The notes below the pieces were generated by a model. It was not told the origin of the DNA and made no database searches. It was given only the letters and a program-made list of their open reading frames with translations. A program made the translations under genes and the position numbers. From positions 496,001 to 560,000 of the forward strand of contig OU342634.1 in assembly GCA_910589415.1 (NCBI GenBank): DNA of 64,000 nucleotides, given 5' to 3'. The DNA comes from Malachius bipustulatus (Eukaryota > Arthropoda > Insecta > Coleoptera > Melyridae). Within the stretch, counting starts at the first letter, position 1. Each line of letters opens with the position of its first letter. This document shows, piece by piece, positions 43,699 through 55,386 of this stretch.

Positions 43699-45333
43699 CA
43701 GTGCATTTATTTTAAGTGTTGCCATAGGGAATAGCATGTAAAAAAATACACCCTATGTTAACTTATGTTGTCTTGTACTTTGGAAGTCGTTTTTAATTTT
43801 CAATAATAGTACATGTCATCTACTTTACAATACGACCTTTCAGAAAAGCCGGTCATTGTTCAATTTTATGATACAGGCTGTCCCATTGAGGTGAAAAAAC
43901 TGCAAGAAACGGTAAGAGATACGAAGTCGGTTAAATTACAAAAAAGCTGCGCTGTTTTAAGACGAGTATTTGGCAATTTTTTTTTCTCAATATTCCCAGA
44001 ATTTCCTGAAATATCCTGAAAAAACTTGAAACATGCAGATTTATTATTTTAGCCATATCTTCTTTATTATTTAAAAAAAAATATTATTTTTTTTTATAGG
44101 TTTACATAAGCCGTAATAAGCTACTTATTTGACGTTTCAAAAATTTCCAAAGCCGACTAGATCTTGGGATTTCCAAAGTCAACTTTGGTTTTTCTTATTA
44201 CCGCCATATTGTTTTTCATGCCATTCGCTATAGAAAAAAATCAAGGAAAAAAATTTATTCTTCTTTTCCAAAAATAAAGAAAATTTTTTTTACCGAATGT
44301 CAAAAAGTGCATTTTTAAGTGTTGCCATAGGTATAATATGTAAAAATTACACCCTATATTAACTTATGTTGTACCCATTGTAATTTAGAAGTCGTTTTAA
44401 ATTTTCAACAATAGTACCTACCTACATGCATGTCATGTAGGTACTTTACGATACAACATGTCAAAAACCGGTCCTTTTTAAATTTCAATATTTAGTCCTC
44501 AATTGAATTATTAAACTTTAATAAAGGAGTCAGAATAAACAAAGTGAGTTAAAATTATTAATTTTTTAGAGAACATGTGAACATTTTTTATTCATAAATA
44601 AAAACAACAATAAAACCCAAATAACTAAATTACAAAGGGTACAACATAAGTTAATATAGGGTATAATAACCTATGGCTACACTTAAAAAATGCACTTTTT
44701 GACATTCGATAAAAAAAATTTTTTCGTTATTTTTGAAAAAGAAGAAAATTTTTTTTCAAATTTATTTGCAATGTGATGGATTTTTTGTTTCGTGGTTTTT
44801 TTCTATAGCGAATGGCATGAAAAACAATATGGCGGTAAAAAAAAACAAAGTTGACTTTGGAAATCCCAAGATCTAGTTGGCTTTGGAAATTTTTGAAACG
44901 TCAAATAAGTAGCTCATTACGGCTTATGTAAGCCTACAAAAAAAATAATAATTTTTTTTAAATAATAAAGAAGATATGGCTAAAATAATAAATCTGCATG
45001 TTTCAAGCTTTTTCAGGATATTTCAGGAATTTCTGGGAATATTGCGAAAAAAAAATTGCCAAATACTTGTCTTAAAACAGCGCAACTTTTTTGCAATTTA
45101 ACCGACTTCGTATCTCTTACCGTTTCTTACAGTTTTTTCACCTCAATGGGACAGCCTGTATCATAAAATTGAACATTGACCGGCTTTTCTGAAAGGTCGT
45201 ATTGTAAAGTAGATGACATGTACTATTATTGAAAATTAAAAACGACTTCCAAAGTACAAGACAACATAAGTTAACATAGGGTGTATTTTTTTACATGCTA
45301 TTCCCTATGGCAACACTTAAAATAAATGCACTG
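43699..45333. mobile_element. Short copy of element B (1.6 kb)
   Basis: The termini CAGTGCATTTATTTTAAGTG and its complement, TATA on both sides, and long inverted arms closely match element B. The interior (about 44410-44635) has just one arm of B's central palindrome. It lacks the inserted 8-bp-TSD transposon and retroposon, and so shows B's sequence before those insertions. Confidence 0.85.
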
Positions 45334-45724
45334 TATAAATATATAAATATATAAATGTAATTAAAATCTAACTAAATTTGAGAACAAAATTATCATGAAT
45401 AATGACACATTTCTAGATGTGCCACTGTCGCTTTTAACTTTGTATACAAAACTACTTATCGGTAGGTTGTTTTCTTTTAAATGTGACCTTGTTACATATA
45501 AAATCCGACGTTCTCACCACAAGCACTGAACTAACACTGAATGTGACAGTGTTGACGAGCAGCCCTTCAAGATTTCTCACCGAAAGAACAATGACAGTTA
45601 CGCCATCTAACGGTGACTCTTTAAAATTCAATTGGTGTGGTTGTTCTACAACATTCAATACCATTTTAGGAACCTTTTTCACTATAAAACTCAATATATA
45701 GCTATATTTTGAGATGTGTCACTA
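45334..45724. other. Intron DNA without recognised features
   Basis: Overlapping short frames on both strands (45452-45701) have no recognised motifs. Confidence 0.35.
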
Positions 45725-45829
45725 TTCTTTCGAATGAGCGATATGCATTGCAGCACGTAGAGCATTCCCATTGCAAAAACCATAAAGAAAATGCATTTCT
45801 GCATATTCGCGTGAAGTGTAAGGCATTTT
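45725..45829 (-). pseudogene. Transposase N-terminal scrap (34 codons)
   Basis: On the minus strand an ATG opens 'PYTSREYAEMHFLYGFCNGN' and 'ALRAAMHIAHSKE' then stops. This is the opening helix of a mariner/IS630-type transposase, cut short. Confidence 0.5.
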
Positions 45830-46803
45830 TATAGTTTTGTTGGTATAACTTTAACCTACCTACTTTATTACAGGAAACCACAATCAAAGTAATTGAACCC
45901 GACAATTATTTTACAATTATTGATGTTTTCCTAGCTAACAATTTTGGTTTCCTAGGTAACAGTTTGGTTTCCTAGGTAACAGTTCAAAAACAATTTTTTC
46001 AGAGAAGAGAAAACGATTGTATTGTATTATAGTAATGGCCATAGATAATATGCAGTGTGGGTAGCGTAGGGCAATGCATTTTAAATGGGTAAAAAACTGT
46101 CAGCGTTGTCAGCTCAATGCAAGCAGTGGCACAGGTTCATATAAAAATATTAAAATCGAAAGGAAACTGACATTTCTATTCTCAGGATTTCTAGACAAAA
46201 ATAATTGCGGTTCTGTTGAAATGTCAAAAAGTAATAATTTTTTGATGTTTCCTATAACTTATAGACCGCATATTTCAATGCTTGTAGGTATTGCTTTTAC
46301 ATTATAAAAATATTATTTGAACACATTCCTTATTTAAACAGGTAGGTAAAATGAAAGTCGTAGTGCTTGTTAATAAAATTTTATTTCTTGCTACTTTATT
46401 GATGACTTTATTTATCAAGGCTTTATTTATCAGTTAGGGAAGTGGCTATTATTTGATAGATAGGCAGGTATAGGTACTGCCTTTGCATTTTATATATTCA
46501 CAAACACTTTTAGAAAAAAACCAACTTCGAGTAGATGTCTCAGTATTTTTGCCAGTTATGTATAAGATTCTCCGCTTTGGCTATAATATACGGCAATGTA
46601 ATCATATACTTACAGTCTATCTTCACGTAGTGCCTATTACTTGCAACTTACTTCTTTTTATCAGGGGACTTAGGTCAAACACTTACTTTATTCTTCTTCT
46701 CAGAGGGATGTTACCAATGAGTGTGCTAACATTGTGCTTTTTCAGTTTTAATTTAATTTAAGTACTGATTCAAATTAAATATTTCAAAATATTAAATTAT
46801 ATA
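45830..46803. other. Intron DNA without recognised features
   Basis: AT-rich, with a tandem GTTTCCTAGGTAACAG(T/-) repeat at about 45945-45985. Two frames (46074-46307, 46483-46761) have no recognisable domain. Confidence 0.35.
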
Positions 46804-47060
46804 CAGGGTGTCCCAGCTTATTCGAAGCGGTCTCTGTAGGCCAAACGATGGACTTTTTCAAAAAACTTTTTGAAAATTCAAGTACAGAATCACAATGGCC
46901 ATAATTTAAAATTATTTTGGAGTATACAGAGTGTCCCATATGACAGTGGCATATTAAAGTTATGTTTTTTTAAATGGAATGCTCCTGTGTTATTGCATTT
47001 TTAGATTATCTGAGATAAGGAAATAAGATTGACTTTTACAGTTGGTGTTTAAATTTAGAA
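46804..47060. mobile_element. G-family foldback, half copy
   Basis: It starts CAGGGTGTCCCAGCTTATTCG after TA and follows one arm of the G family to about 47060 (CAGTTGGTGTTTAAATTTAG), then diverges. Only one arm remains. Confidence 0.75.
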
Positions 47061-47803
47061 TGGAATATCTTGAAAACAGTGCGTTCTACAACAAAAACGT
47101 AAGATGACTTTTCTCCTCTAAACAAAACAAGGTTACCATAAATAACCAATTTGCGTTAAAGTCAGTGGCGTAGAAATTATTTAATAAAAAAGGTAACAAC
47201 ACACCCAGGTCTCTGCCACTGGGGTGAAGAATTTTTCATCGGAAGTATCACATCATGTACTTCAATTAGCACAACTACTGTTCAAAATTTCAAATTATTT
47301 CATCAGCCAATTTTTTTATAATTCAAAAATACGAATTTTTTCTTAAAACTTTAACACCTTGTATTTTCTTAACGAAGCATTTCACGAATATAGTTCATGA
47401 AGCAAAGTCATATTATTTTTCGATTCTCTATCGTTCCCTAGAGTTAAGTAGGTAAAACCTGAATCACCCTGTATTATGAAAAAATTATTTATTTTTAAAA
47501 ACTTTTGCACCCTGTATCTCAAAAGTTAAGACTTTTAGGACATACGTTCTTATGGAAAACAGAAACAAAAACAGAAGCTGCTTTTAATATTCATGGTCAG
47601 GCTTTTTTCATTTCGAATTAACAAATTTCTGTCATACCTGTACCACAAAAAATATAAAAAGTATCTGAATTATAATGACTATCACTTAATAAAAGCTGAA
47701 TTTGGTATTCTAAAATTGTCAATAAGAAGAAAAATATCGGGTGTCTTATTTATTTCTATTAGAAAATTGTAAATATTGAACCAATAATAATTGCCGTATA
47801 GAT
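47061..47803. other. Intron DNA with mariner-like non-coding remnants
   Basis: CACCCTGTATCTCAAAAGTT (about 47509) and GTCAGTGGCGTAGAAAT (about 47161) resemble the 43300-43690 stretch. No gene. Confidence 0.4.
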
Positions 47804-48500
47804 GAATTATATTATTATTCTTGTATTGGTTTTTAGGTTCCCAGGCTTACTTTTGTAGTTATTAATAAATAGTTGACGTTTCGGGATTAATTAATCCCTT
47901 GATCACATATTTAATTAATAAAATAGATACAAATAAAAATTATTTTAGTAAAATTTCTAAAAAAAGTCAAAATCTAAAAATGGCATATCGTTTGAAACAA
48001 ATGTTCATTTTAGATAATTGTTATTTTACTATTATACAACAATAAAAAGTAAATTTATTAAATAGTATTTATTAAAAAGTAAATAAAAATAATAATAAAA
48101 AACAATAAAAGTTAACCTGAAGTTTACTCCCAACGATTCATAAAAATAACACCACTTCCCAAACAATATCATTCACAGTTATTTTAAACAATATACACAT
48201 ACAAACACCAACTCATCAAAACAAAAAAAAAAAAAACAAAAAAAACAATAATAGTAAAATAACAATTATCTAAAATAAACATTTGCTTCAAACGATATGC
48301 CATTTTTAGATTTTGAATTGTAAATGTCATACTTTTATATTTTAATTTTACTAAAATAATTTTTATTTGTACCTATCTATTTTATTAATTAAATATGTGA
48401 TCAAGGGATTAATCAATCCCGAAACGTCAACTATTTATTAATAACTGCAAAAGTAAGCCTGAGAACCTAAAAACCAATACAAGAATAATAATATAATTTA
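47804..48500. repeat. Foldback K, ~700 bp palindrome
   Basis: The left arm GAATTATATTATTATTCTTG and the right arm ending with its complement share GTTGACGTTTCGGGATTAAT and the motif ATGGCATATCGTTTGAA. The arms are about 250 bp around an A-rich centre (48060-48240). Confidence 0.8.
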
Positions 48501-48725
48501 TTTATTTCTAATATACGAGTAGTAACTGAACGTATGTGTTCTCTCGAAATTGCATCGCGGCTGAGTTTTTATGATCTGCAGAGAGTAAGGCCTAGGAATG
48601 CTTTATTTCGGTATAATTGTCGAACAAAACTTAGATAAAACTCTCCTATTGTCAGATTTTCTCTTTTGTCAAATGAGATTCCTTTTTTATCAAATGCTTT
48701 TCCAATATTATGATACTGTCGGGGG
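48501..48725. other. Intron DNA
   Basis: Nothing recognised. Confidence 0.3.
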
Positions 48726-48949
48726 TAATTACACGAGAGCTTATTTTTTATCCGGATAAAGATGCAGTTTTAACGAAAATTTGTTTTTTATTGGCAATTT
48801 AACGAGTCAAATTGTCTGATAAAACGACGAGTCCGAAGGACGGTCGTTTTATCTGACAATTTGACGAGTTGAATTGCCAAAGAAAAAACAAATTTGAGTT
48901 TAAAAGTGCATCTTTATCCGGATAAAAAATATAAGCTCGTGTGTAATTT
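48726..48949. repeat. Palindrome, ~100-bp arms
   Basis: TAATTACACGAGAGCTTATT on the left pairs with AATATAAGCTCGTGTGTAATT on the right; the inner arms contain TTTTATCCGGATAAAGATGC and AAAACGAC. The centre near 48828-48840 forms a tight GTCCGAAGGAC hairpin. Confidence 0.8.
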
Positions 48950-49547
48950 AGGGAGATAATTTAACGAATAACAAAATTTATTTATTTATTATTAATAAAT
49001 GACGTTTATTAATTTGTCAATTAATATCACCTTGGTAACTACTTACTTGATTTTGCGTCTAAAAAGCTAGCTTACATTTTATCCAGATGCAAAGTTAGGG
49101 CTAACTTTATCCGATGTCAAAGTGACAAAAACACTATTCCTTATGTCATTTTTAATACATGAGTTAAATTATCACTGCAAGTAAATGGGAAGAGCAATGG
49201 ACATAAAGTAAAACTGCTTTGACATAAAAGGAAATTGATTGATAAATCAATGACTGTAATCATTGATAGATAGAAAAATAAGAAACTCATTTGACAAATA
49301 AGGAAAAGCAATTGACAAAAGAGGAAAACCAAAAGCAAAAGACTGTAAATATTAAATTAAACCAAATTAAACTAAGTAGTAGCAATACTATAAAAATAAA
49401 AGAAAGATAGAAAGAAAATATATTATTACAAAGAAAGTAAGCAAATAATCAAAAATAGAGTAAATTAAAATTAAACTATAATACAAAAAATGTGGTTCCT
49501 AGTTCAATGTTTAACACCATCCGGACAACACATCTCAAGCGATATCG
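48950..49547. other. Intron DNA, probable LINE 3' tail at right
   Basis: No gene. The A-rich part at about 49330-49490 probably belongs to the 3' non-coding part of the LINE fragment that follows. Confidence 0.35.
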
Positions 49548-50015
49548 TTAGTTTTGGTGTTTGAACAGGCTGAGAGTCATCATTTCAGTGTTTAGGTCAG
49601 TACAGTATTTATTCCAGTAGGAACATAGTAAGTGGATGGGAGACCTGCTTCCAATGTTAGTATGAGTCAATGGCAAATAAAAACTGCTTCTGCTCCTCGA
49701 GTTCAGCCCGGGCACTCTAAAATCCAGACAGGAAAGAAGCTCACTACAGTTAATTATGTTTGATAGGATTTTATATAGTAACACAAGGGAATGAAATATC
49801 CTCCGGACCCACAAGCAGTCCACACCGAAACGAGAGCAGAGCAGCTTGTTATCTATTCCTTGATGAGGATACACTTTGTCAGCCCTATAGGCCAAAAATT
49901 TTAGGAATTTCCTTTGAACAGCTTCAATCTGATGTACATGAATTGGGTTCCATAATAATGCTTGCATATTCTAATTTGGTTCTTACCAGACTATAATATA
50001 ATACTTTGATACTGT
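49548..50015 (-). pseudogene. LINE ORF2 C-terminal fragment
   Basis: 'IHVHQIEAVQRKFLKFLAYR' and 'LDFRVPGLNSRSRSSFYLP' are typical of the post-RT tail of a LINE ORF2. Upstream, 'YYSLVRTKLEYASII' lies in another frame, so a one-base deletion splits the reading near 49955. The piece is truncated beyond about 50015. Confidence 0.7.
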
Positions 50016-50908
50016 CAATGTTTGTGAAGTTGTGACACGTATATGCTGTTCACTTATTATAAAAGAATTGGGTTATGGTGTAGGGTGATAGAAATCACTG
50101 GGTATAACCGCTGTCAATCATTTGCTTGAGTTGGGTTATGTCTCTTTTTTATGAGGTTGAAGTTTAACGACAGTGAACAGGATATAGTCGCCAAATGGAT
50201 TTTTGATATTTTTGCTATTCTTCTTATTATATTTACGTCTTTATGGACTTTTTATTTTGGAACCTTTAGTCACGTATTTTATGATATTGCAATCTTTATC
50301 TAGAAAGCACACTCGTCAAATCTAATAAGCTTGCCATAAATAATAACATGAGAAAAAAGTTTTATTGTATTTTGATATCTTAAGGAACTAATTAAAAGAA
50401 CTCTTAATTATAAAATAGATCAAAAATTAATAATTACTTATTTATTATTAAAAAACATTAGGTAGGTACTGAATCGGCCAATCGGCTACGATCATGGTGA
50501 TTGGCGATCTTATTTGATGTATAAGCAGAAACATGCAAGATCCCATCTGTTGGAAATGCATCAAAGTAGTTTTATTTTATTGTTTTTGATTTGTTTTTAA
50601 AATAACTTAGTTACAATTTATTATTAGAATTTGATGTCAATAAGTCAGTTTGAAAATATTAGATAAACGTTTGGAGAGTTTTAGTTTAAATAAAGTACTT
50701 ATAAATAAAGTTTATAGAAGCATTTATTAATAGATAATAAGTACTTTATTTATCGACTTCATAGAAAACTCAACACTGTTTTGAAACTGTTTCAAAACAA
50801 TTGAACCATTTTCAATTCTGACATCATTAGTTTAACACGAAAATGATATGTTTCCAAATCATAGAAATGGTTTGAAACTGCCGCAACATGAAAACACGCC
50901 TCTGATCA
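50016..50908. other. Intron DNA without recognised features
   Basis: AT-rich. A small inverted pairing of ATAAAGTACTTAT-type sequence lies at about 50690-50755. No gene. Confidence 0.35.
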
Positions 50909-51317
50909 TTCATATTTGCAGGATCGGACTGAACTGGATTTTTTAAATACGGCCTGTTTTTTTATTGCAAAAATTGAAAGGTATTTTAATTATAAATTTA
51001 ATGATATTGACATCATCAGTTTAATTCCCCCCTTAATATGGATCTGTGCTCTTAGTAAACTTCTTAGACTTGTCGGATTGTGGTTACGATGAGTAACACT
51101 CACAAGTCCAAGAAGTTTAATAAGAGCATAGATCCATATTAAGGGGAAATTAAACTGATGATCTCAATAACTATAGTACAAAACACTATTGAACCACTAT
51201 TTGTGGCATATCATTAAATTTAGAATTAAAATACCTAAATCCCTTTCAATTTTTGCAATAAAAAAACAGGGCCGTATTTGAAAATTTGAAGTTCAGTCCG
51301 GCCCTGCAAATATGAAT
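50909..51317. repeat. Foldback repeat, ~410 bp
   Basis: The left arm TTCATATTTGCAGGATCGGAC and the right arm ending CCGGCCCTGCAAATATGAA pair, as do AAACTTCTTAGACTTGT and its complement near the centre, and CCTTAATATGGATCTGTGCT with its complement. Confidence 0.75.
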
Positions 51318-51389
51318 CATCGGATGAAAAAACTGAAATCGCAAAAATTAAGCTAGTCAATAACTGCAATGAAAATGTGGTTATAGTTT

Positions 51390-51580
51390 TTACCAGTCTT
51401 CAATAATGTCAATGATTATAAAATACTGAAACTGATTTTTTTTCAAAATAAATCGTAAATTAAAAATAATTTTTGAAATGTCTTTTTGCCATTGCATTGT
51501 CCTTCTGGTTGCCCATTTTTTTACCAATTTAACCGACTCTATATCTTCCACGGTTTCCGAAATCCCCGTGCTGTTTATCC
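51390..51580. repeat. Fragment of the shared hairpin core
   Basis: AATTTAACCGACTCTATATC followed by a GGTTTCCGAAATCCC-type end matches the right ends of the foldbacks at 15873-16798 and 22776-28774. Only this end is preserved, about 75 bp before an INTS7 splice acceptor. Confidence 0.45.
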
Positions 51581-51653
51581 TTATCTTGGGCACTCAAAAA
51601 ATGATTCTTCAGAGTTTTGTATCCAATAACTAACTTTCTTGTATGATTTTTAG

Positions 51654-51950
51654 CAAGTCGAGTTAATGAAGAAGATAGTTGAGGTCCTTTCGAATTCCCC
51701 TTTGCCAATACCTAGATATTTCTTCCAAGTGCTACAATCGACCAATGTTAAATTGGCCATTTCGCCCCAGCCAAGAGTGATGGGCGAGTTCATCAGTGTG
51801 CAAGCTGGATCACAGTTGGCTGTAAAAGTTGAAGGAGTTATACAACATGGTGCCAGACCAGGTCTCTTCCGTAAGATCGAGGAAGTGGTAGTTACTGTAA
51901 CGTCCCAATTTCAGGCTAGCTTGAAAAGTAAAGAGGTCGTTGACAGCAAG
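51654..51950 (+). CDS. INTS7: INTS7 exon (fourth in window)
   Basis: This exon is 297 nt, phase 0 at both ends (acceptor ATTTTTAG, donor GTAAAC). It encodes a highly characteristic INTS7 C-terminal segment: 'LPIPRYFFQVLQSTNVKLAI' then 'SPQPR', and 'LAVKVEGVIQHGARPGLFRK'. These blocks align, in order, with the beta-rich C-terminal domain of known INTS7. It is one of the strongest anchors for the gene's identity. Confidence 0.93.
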
Positions 51951-52038
51951 GTAAACTGACTAGCATGACATCATGTTTGTATGTATTTTACTAGTTTAAT
52001 TTTGTATGTACTAATAGCTTAATTTTTTTTCATTGCAG

Positions 52039-52278
52039 GATCCGTGTCTGGTGCTAACCCAGACGGTTTCTCCACACAAAGATTTCTTCACAGCCCAATT
52101 TTTGCTAGCTTTTCCTAAAGGAGGACAGTATGTGTTAATGGTAGAGGCATCTGTGATAGATGAGCAGAGTAATACTTGGAAAACAGGTCCGAGATCAACA
52201 ATCACTGTCAAAGTTCCTGAAGAGCCCAAGTTGACGCCCATCAGTGTGCCTGGGATGGCTTCTAATGCTAATATGTGA
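52039..52278 (+). CDS. INTS7: INTS7 exon (last recognised)
   Basis: Its acceptor CATTGCAG ends at 52038 after an 88-bp intron, in phase 0. It encodes 'KDFFTAQFLLAFPKGGQYVL' and 'NTWKTGPRSTITVKVPEEPK', matching the extreme C-terminal region of INTS7. The frame meets TGA at 52276-52278, which could be the true stop. However, GTGAGT at 52275-52280 is also a good splice donor after two codon bases, so a further small exon is possible; I did not find one. Confidence 0.9.
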   Translation, partial: DPCLVLTQTVSPHKDFFTAQFLLAFPKGGQYVLMVEASVIDEQSNTWKTGPRSTITVKVPEEPKLTPISVPGMASNANM

Positions 52279-53501
52279 GTATAATTTTGTTGCAACGAAA
52301 AAGTGGTTTTCCAAAATTTACCCGCCCACGATAAATATTCACTGCCATAGGGAATTACATGTTAAAAGTTACACCCCATGTTAACTTTTGTTGTGTGGCA
52401 ACTTAGAAGTCGTTTTTAAGTTTCAGTAATAGTACATGCCATCTACTTCACAATACAACCTGTCAGAAAAACCGGCCATTGTTTATCTAAATTATACAAG
52501 GTCTTGACTATTTTGTGGCTCACAATATTGATATCGGAAAGCATTTAAGTTGCAGGGTTGGTTATATTACAAAAAATGAGCACAATGTGACACTGATAAG
52601 GATACTAAACAACCTCAGTGTCCGTTGTCATGCCAAACTGATTCTGACTAAACAATTTCATTTAATTCGATTTGATTCACACACTTATTTCTAAGTCGAA
52701 CCAGATGTGGTATCGCAGTTCGTGTCAGTGGCGTGTGTTGAGGAATAATGAATATCCTACAAATATATTATTTCGACAAGTTATTGACGAAGTAGAGCCT
52801 TGAAACTCTTTGATAACAAATATATATAATGCAAGTAAATAAGAATGGTAATAAATAAATTGTTATAATTATTATGATTAGAAATATCATGTCACCTACC
52901 TGCTGCTGGGTGGCATTTAAAAGAAAGCATACGACCTCCGTTTTCTTCTTCTGCAATAAATATTCTATCAATTTAACCACAAGACCACGTCTCAGGGAGT
53001 TCAATCGTTTCCAAGGCATTTTGTGTAATCTTTTGTAGTTCGTTGCGAAAATATACCTTGTCCGTTTTTTTCAAACGTTAGAAAAACAAGGCAATAGATT
53101 TTTAGGCATTCACGCAATTAATAAGTTACTCGTATAGTAATAATAATAATGTTTATTGCATCGCATCATATCACATACATGTAAATATTTACAATATACA
53201 ACAAATAAACGATATGTAGTTAGAAAAATTACATAATGTGCCAAATGAGGGTGCAAAAGGCACTGGTTCAGTCGCCTCTTTTGAGGTTTCTGGTCTTCCA
53301 CCAACCCCTGAATCTCAACCTAATCCCAACGCAATAATGATCCCTATCATATAAACTACAAAAACGACCCTAACCTAAACAAAAGGAAGAATATGGAAAT
53401 ATCAACGTAATTTAATGTAAATCTAAAACTAAATACATACAACATCCACAAGGACCGGAGGACGCTACCCACATGAGTTATACCACATATCGCATTGCCT
53501 A
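52279..53501. other. INTS7 3' flank; degraded B-element fragment
   Basis: Positions about 52345-52580 match one arm of element B in degraded form (GCCATAGGGAATTACATG, then CTTAGAAGTCGTTTTTAAG). AATAAA-type signals occur (about 52851, 52956), but none can be assigned to INTS7. The rest up to the LINE is unremarkable apart from a TAATAATAATAATG tract near 53140. Confidence 0.5.
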
Positions 53502-55317
53502 TCAAATATTAAGCTCAATATTCGTCAAAATTTCGCGCAGCAACGACGCATGATAATGAGATTCCGCAACATGGAGCAAATGAATCAACCAGCGTATCCG
53601 TGACAATATGAAGGAGACGGACTGTAGAGCTCTCTTAGCAAAACTGCTGGAAGGCGGCGGGCTGTGCTTGTTCATGCAAAAACTTTTTTTTGTGTTTAAT
53701 ATTGAATTTGAGAGCGCTAAGCAATTTATAGTCGGTGGTAATATTGTTATACAAACTGAATGCCAGGTACGTAAATGATTTTTTTTAAATTTGAAATCTA
53801 TGTTTGGGACAGTGAATAAGATTTTTGCGCCTGACATTCAGATTATGTATGTCAGTTCTGAATTTGATCTTCCTGTAAAGATAGCTTGGCTTTTTTCGAT
53901 TAGTACTTTATGTATTAGGACAACAGTGTGATGGCGCAACCTGCTGTACATGTTGAGCCAGTCAGCCGACTTCAATTTGTGGGAAATTCGCTCGTATTTT
54001 CTGATCAAATAAATGAATCTCAGACAGGAATTTTGAACCCTTTGGACCCTGTCACGCCAAGCTCGTGACAAATAGGTTCCATAGACTTGGTAACAGTAAT
54101 TGAAGTTTGATAAAATGAGACTATCGCCAACATTCTTTTTGTCTCACAGCTGAGGAAGCGTGTGCTATATAATAGCTTAAGTTTATAAAAGGAGTTTTGT
54201 ATCAATTTCTTTACATGCAGATCGAATTTTAAGCTTGAATCAATGATAACACCCAGATTTTTTGCAGAATCCGTCAGATTCAAAGTCCGGTTACCAACTT
54301 TGACCCTGAGCTGCCTTTTCACATATGACACAGCCTCTGCTGGACCAAACACCAAAACAGATGATTTTTTGGGGTTAATTTTAAGGGAATGTTTTTCGGC
54401 TGCCGCCAGCAGGGCATTCAAATCATTGTTAATTTTTAAGTTGGCATCCGTCAGTTCCTCAGATGGAAAGGATAAATATAATTGGGTGTCGTCAGCGTAA
54501 AAGTGGTGACTGCAGTGAGAAATGTTATCTTGTAGGTCAGATGTATATATCGCATACAATAATGGAGATAAAATAGAGCCCTGAGGCACACCATTCATAT
54601 TCCGCAACACGGAGGAACATTGGCCATTCAGTTTCACACGCTGGGATCTATCATCAAGAAAGCTATGAACAAGTTTAATCGAATCTCTAGATAGTCCCAG
54701 ATAATTTAATTTAGCAAGCAGCAACTGATGATTGATAGTGTCGAAGGCTTTTGTGAAGTCCAACAACACCAGCACTGTAACGCTCTTGGAGTCATAAGCT
54801 CTCAGAATGTCGTCTAGAATGGTAAGCAAAGCAGTCGAGCAACTATGACCAGCTCTGAAACCCGACTGATTCTCTGGTAGCAAATTGGATGAGTCCACAT
54901 ACTTCGAGAGCTGTTTGTACATAATTCGCTCAAGAATCTTGGAGAAAATAGGTAATACACTCAAGGGCCTCAGATCACCATAACCAGATGGATTTGAAAT
55001 TTTATTCAGGGGAAGAATCTCAGCGATCTTCCAATCGGCGGGAAAAATGACTGTCTAATACACTCATTTACAATGTTGCATATGACAGGGCCAAGAGCGG
55101 GGAGACACATTTTAATCATTTCCGCTGATATTCCATCTATCCCTATAGCCTTTGTTTTGATGTTTGATATTATATTGACTACCTCAAGCTCCGAAACGAG
55201 TTCAAACGTGAATTTCGAATTTTTTAATTTATCACCTATATTAAAGCTGTAATAATCTATGAGTTCATCGCATCCTAATTGCATTGAGTCAATAATGAGA
55301 CTCAGGGCCGATTGCAC
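53502..55317 (-). pseudogene. Non-LTR reverse transcriptase, frameshifted, 5'-truncated
   Basis: Three overlapping readable segments run on the minus strand. At 55006-55317 is the RT N-terminal block ('NIKTKAIGIDGISAEMIK'). At 54020-54964 is the RT core with 'FRAGHSCSTALLTILDD', the catalytic Asp in 'LLDFTKAFDTINH' (D69 of that frame), 'GVPQGSILSPLLYAIYTSDL' and FYADD (D158, D159). At 53838-54071 is the C-terminal tail. Frameshifts near 54985 and 54050 separate them. The FYADDTQLY form is common in CR1/L2-like and Jockey-like LINEs. No endonuclease remains. Confidence 0.8.
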
Positions 55318-55386
55318 AAAAACAAATTAAAAATTTTGAGATAATTACTGATTTTAAATTGTAAATTTTGAAAATATGGTGAATAT

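Larger units (their letters stand above)
30624..51653 (+). other. INTS7: INTS7 intron, 21.0 kb, transposon-filled
   Basis: The donor is GTAAGC at 30624 and the acceptor ATTTTTAG ends at 51653, both phase 0. It contains foldback copies, a mariner-like copy, a gypsy copy, LINE scraps and several palindromes. I saw no further INTS7 exon inside, but a short one could be missed. Confidence 0.7.

Noticed and set aside
46483..46761. 92-residue hydrophobic frame
   Set aside because: No recognisable domain, no splice or start context; AT-rich chance frame.
48816..48842. Hammerhead-ribozyme-like GACGAGTCCGAAGGAC hairpin
   Set aside because: The GAAAC strand and conserved CTGA core of a hammerhead are not in place; the hairpin is the natural centre of a palindrome.
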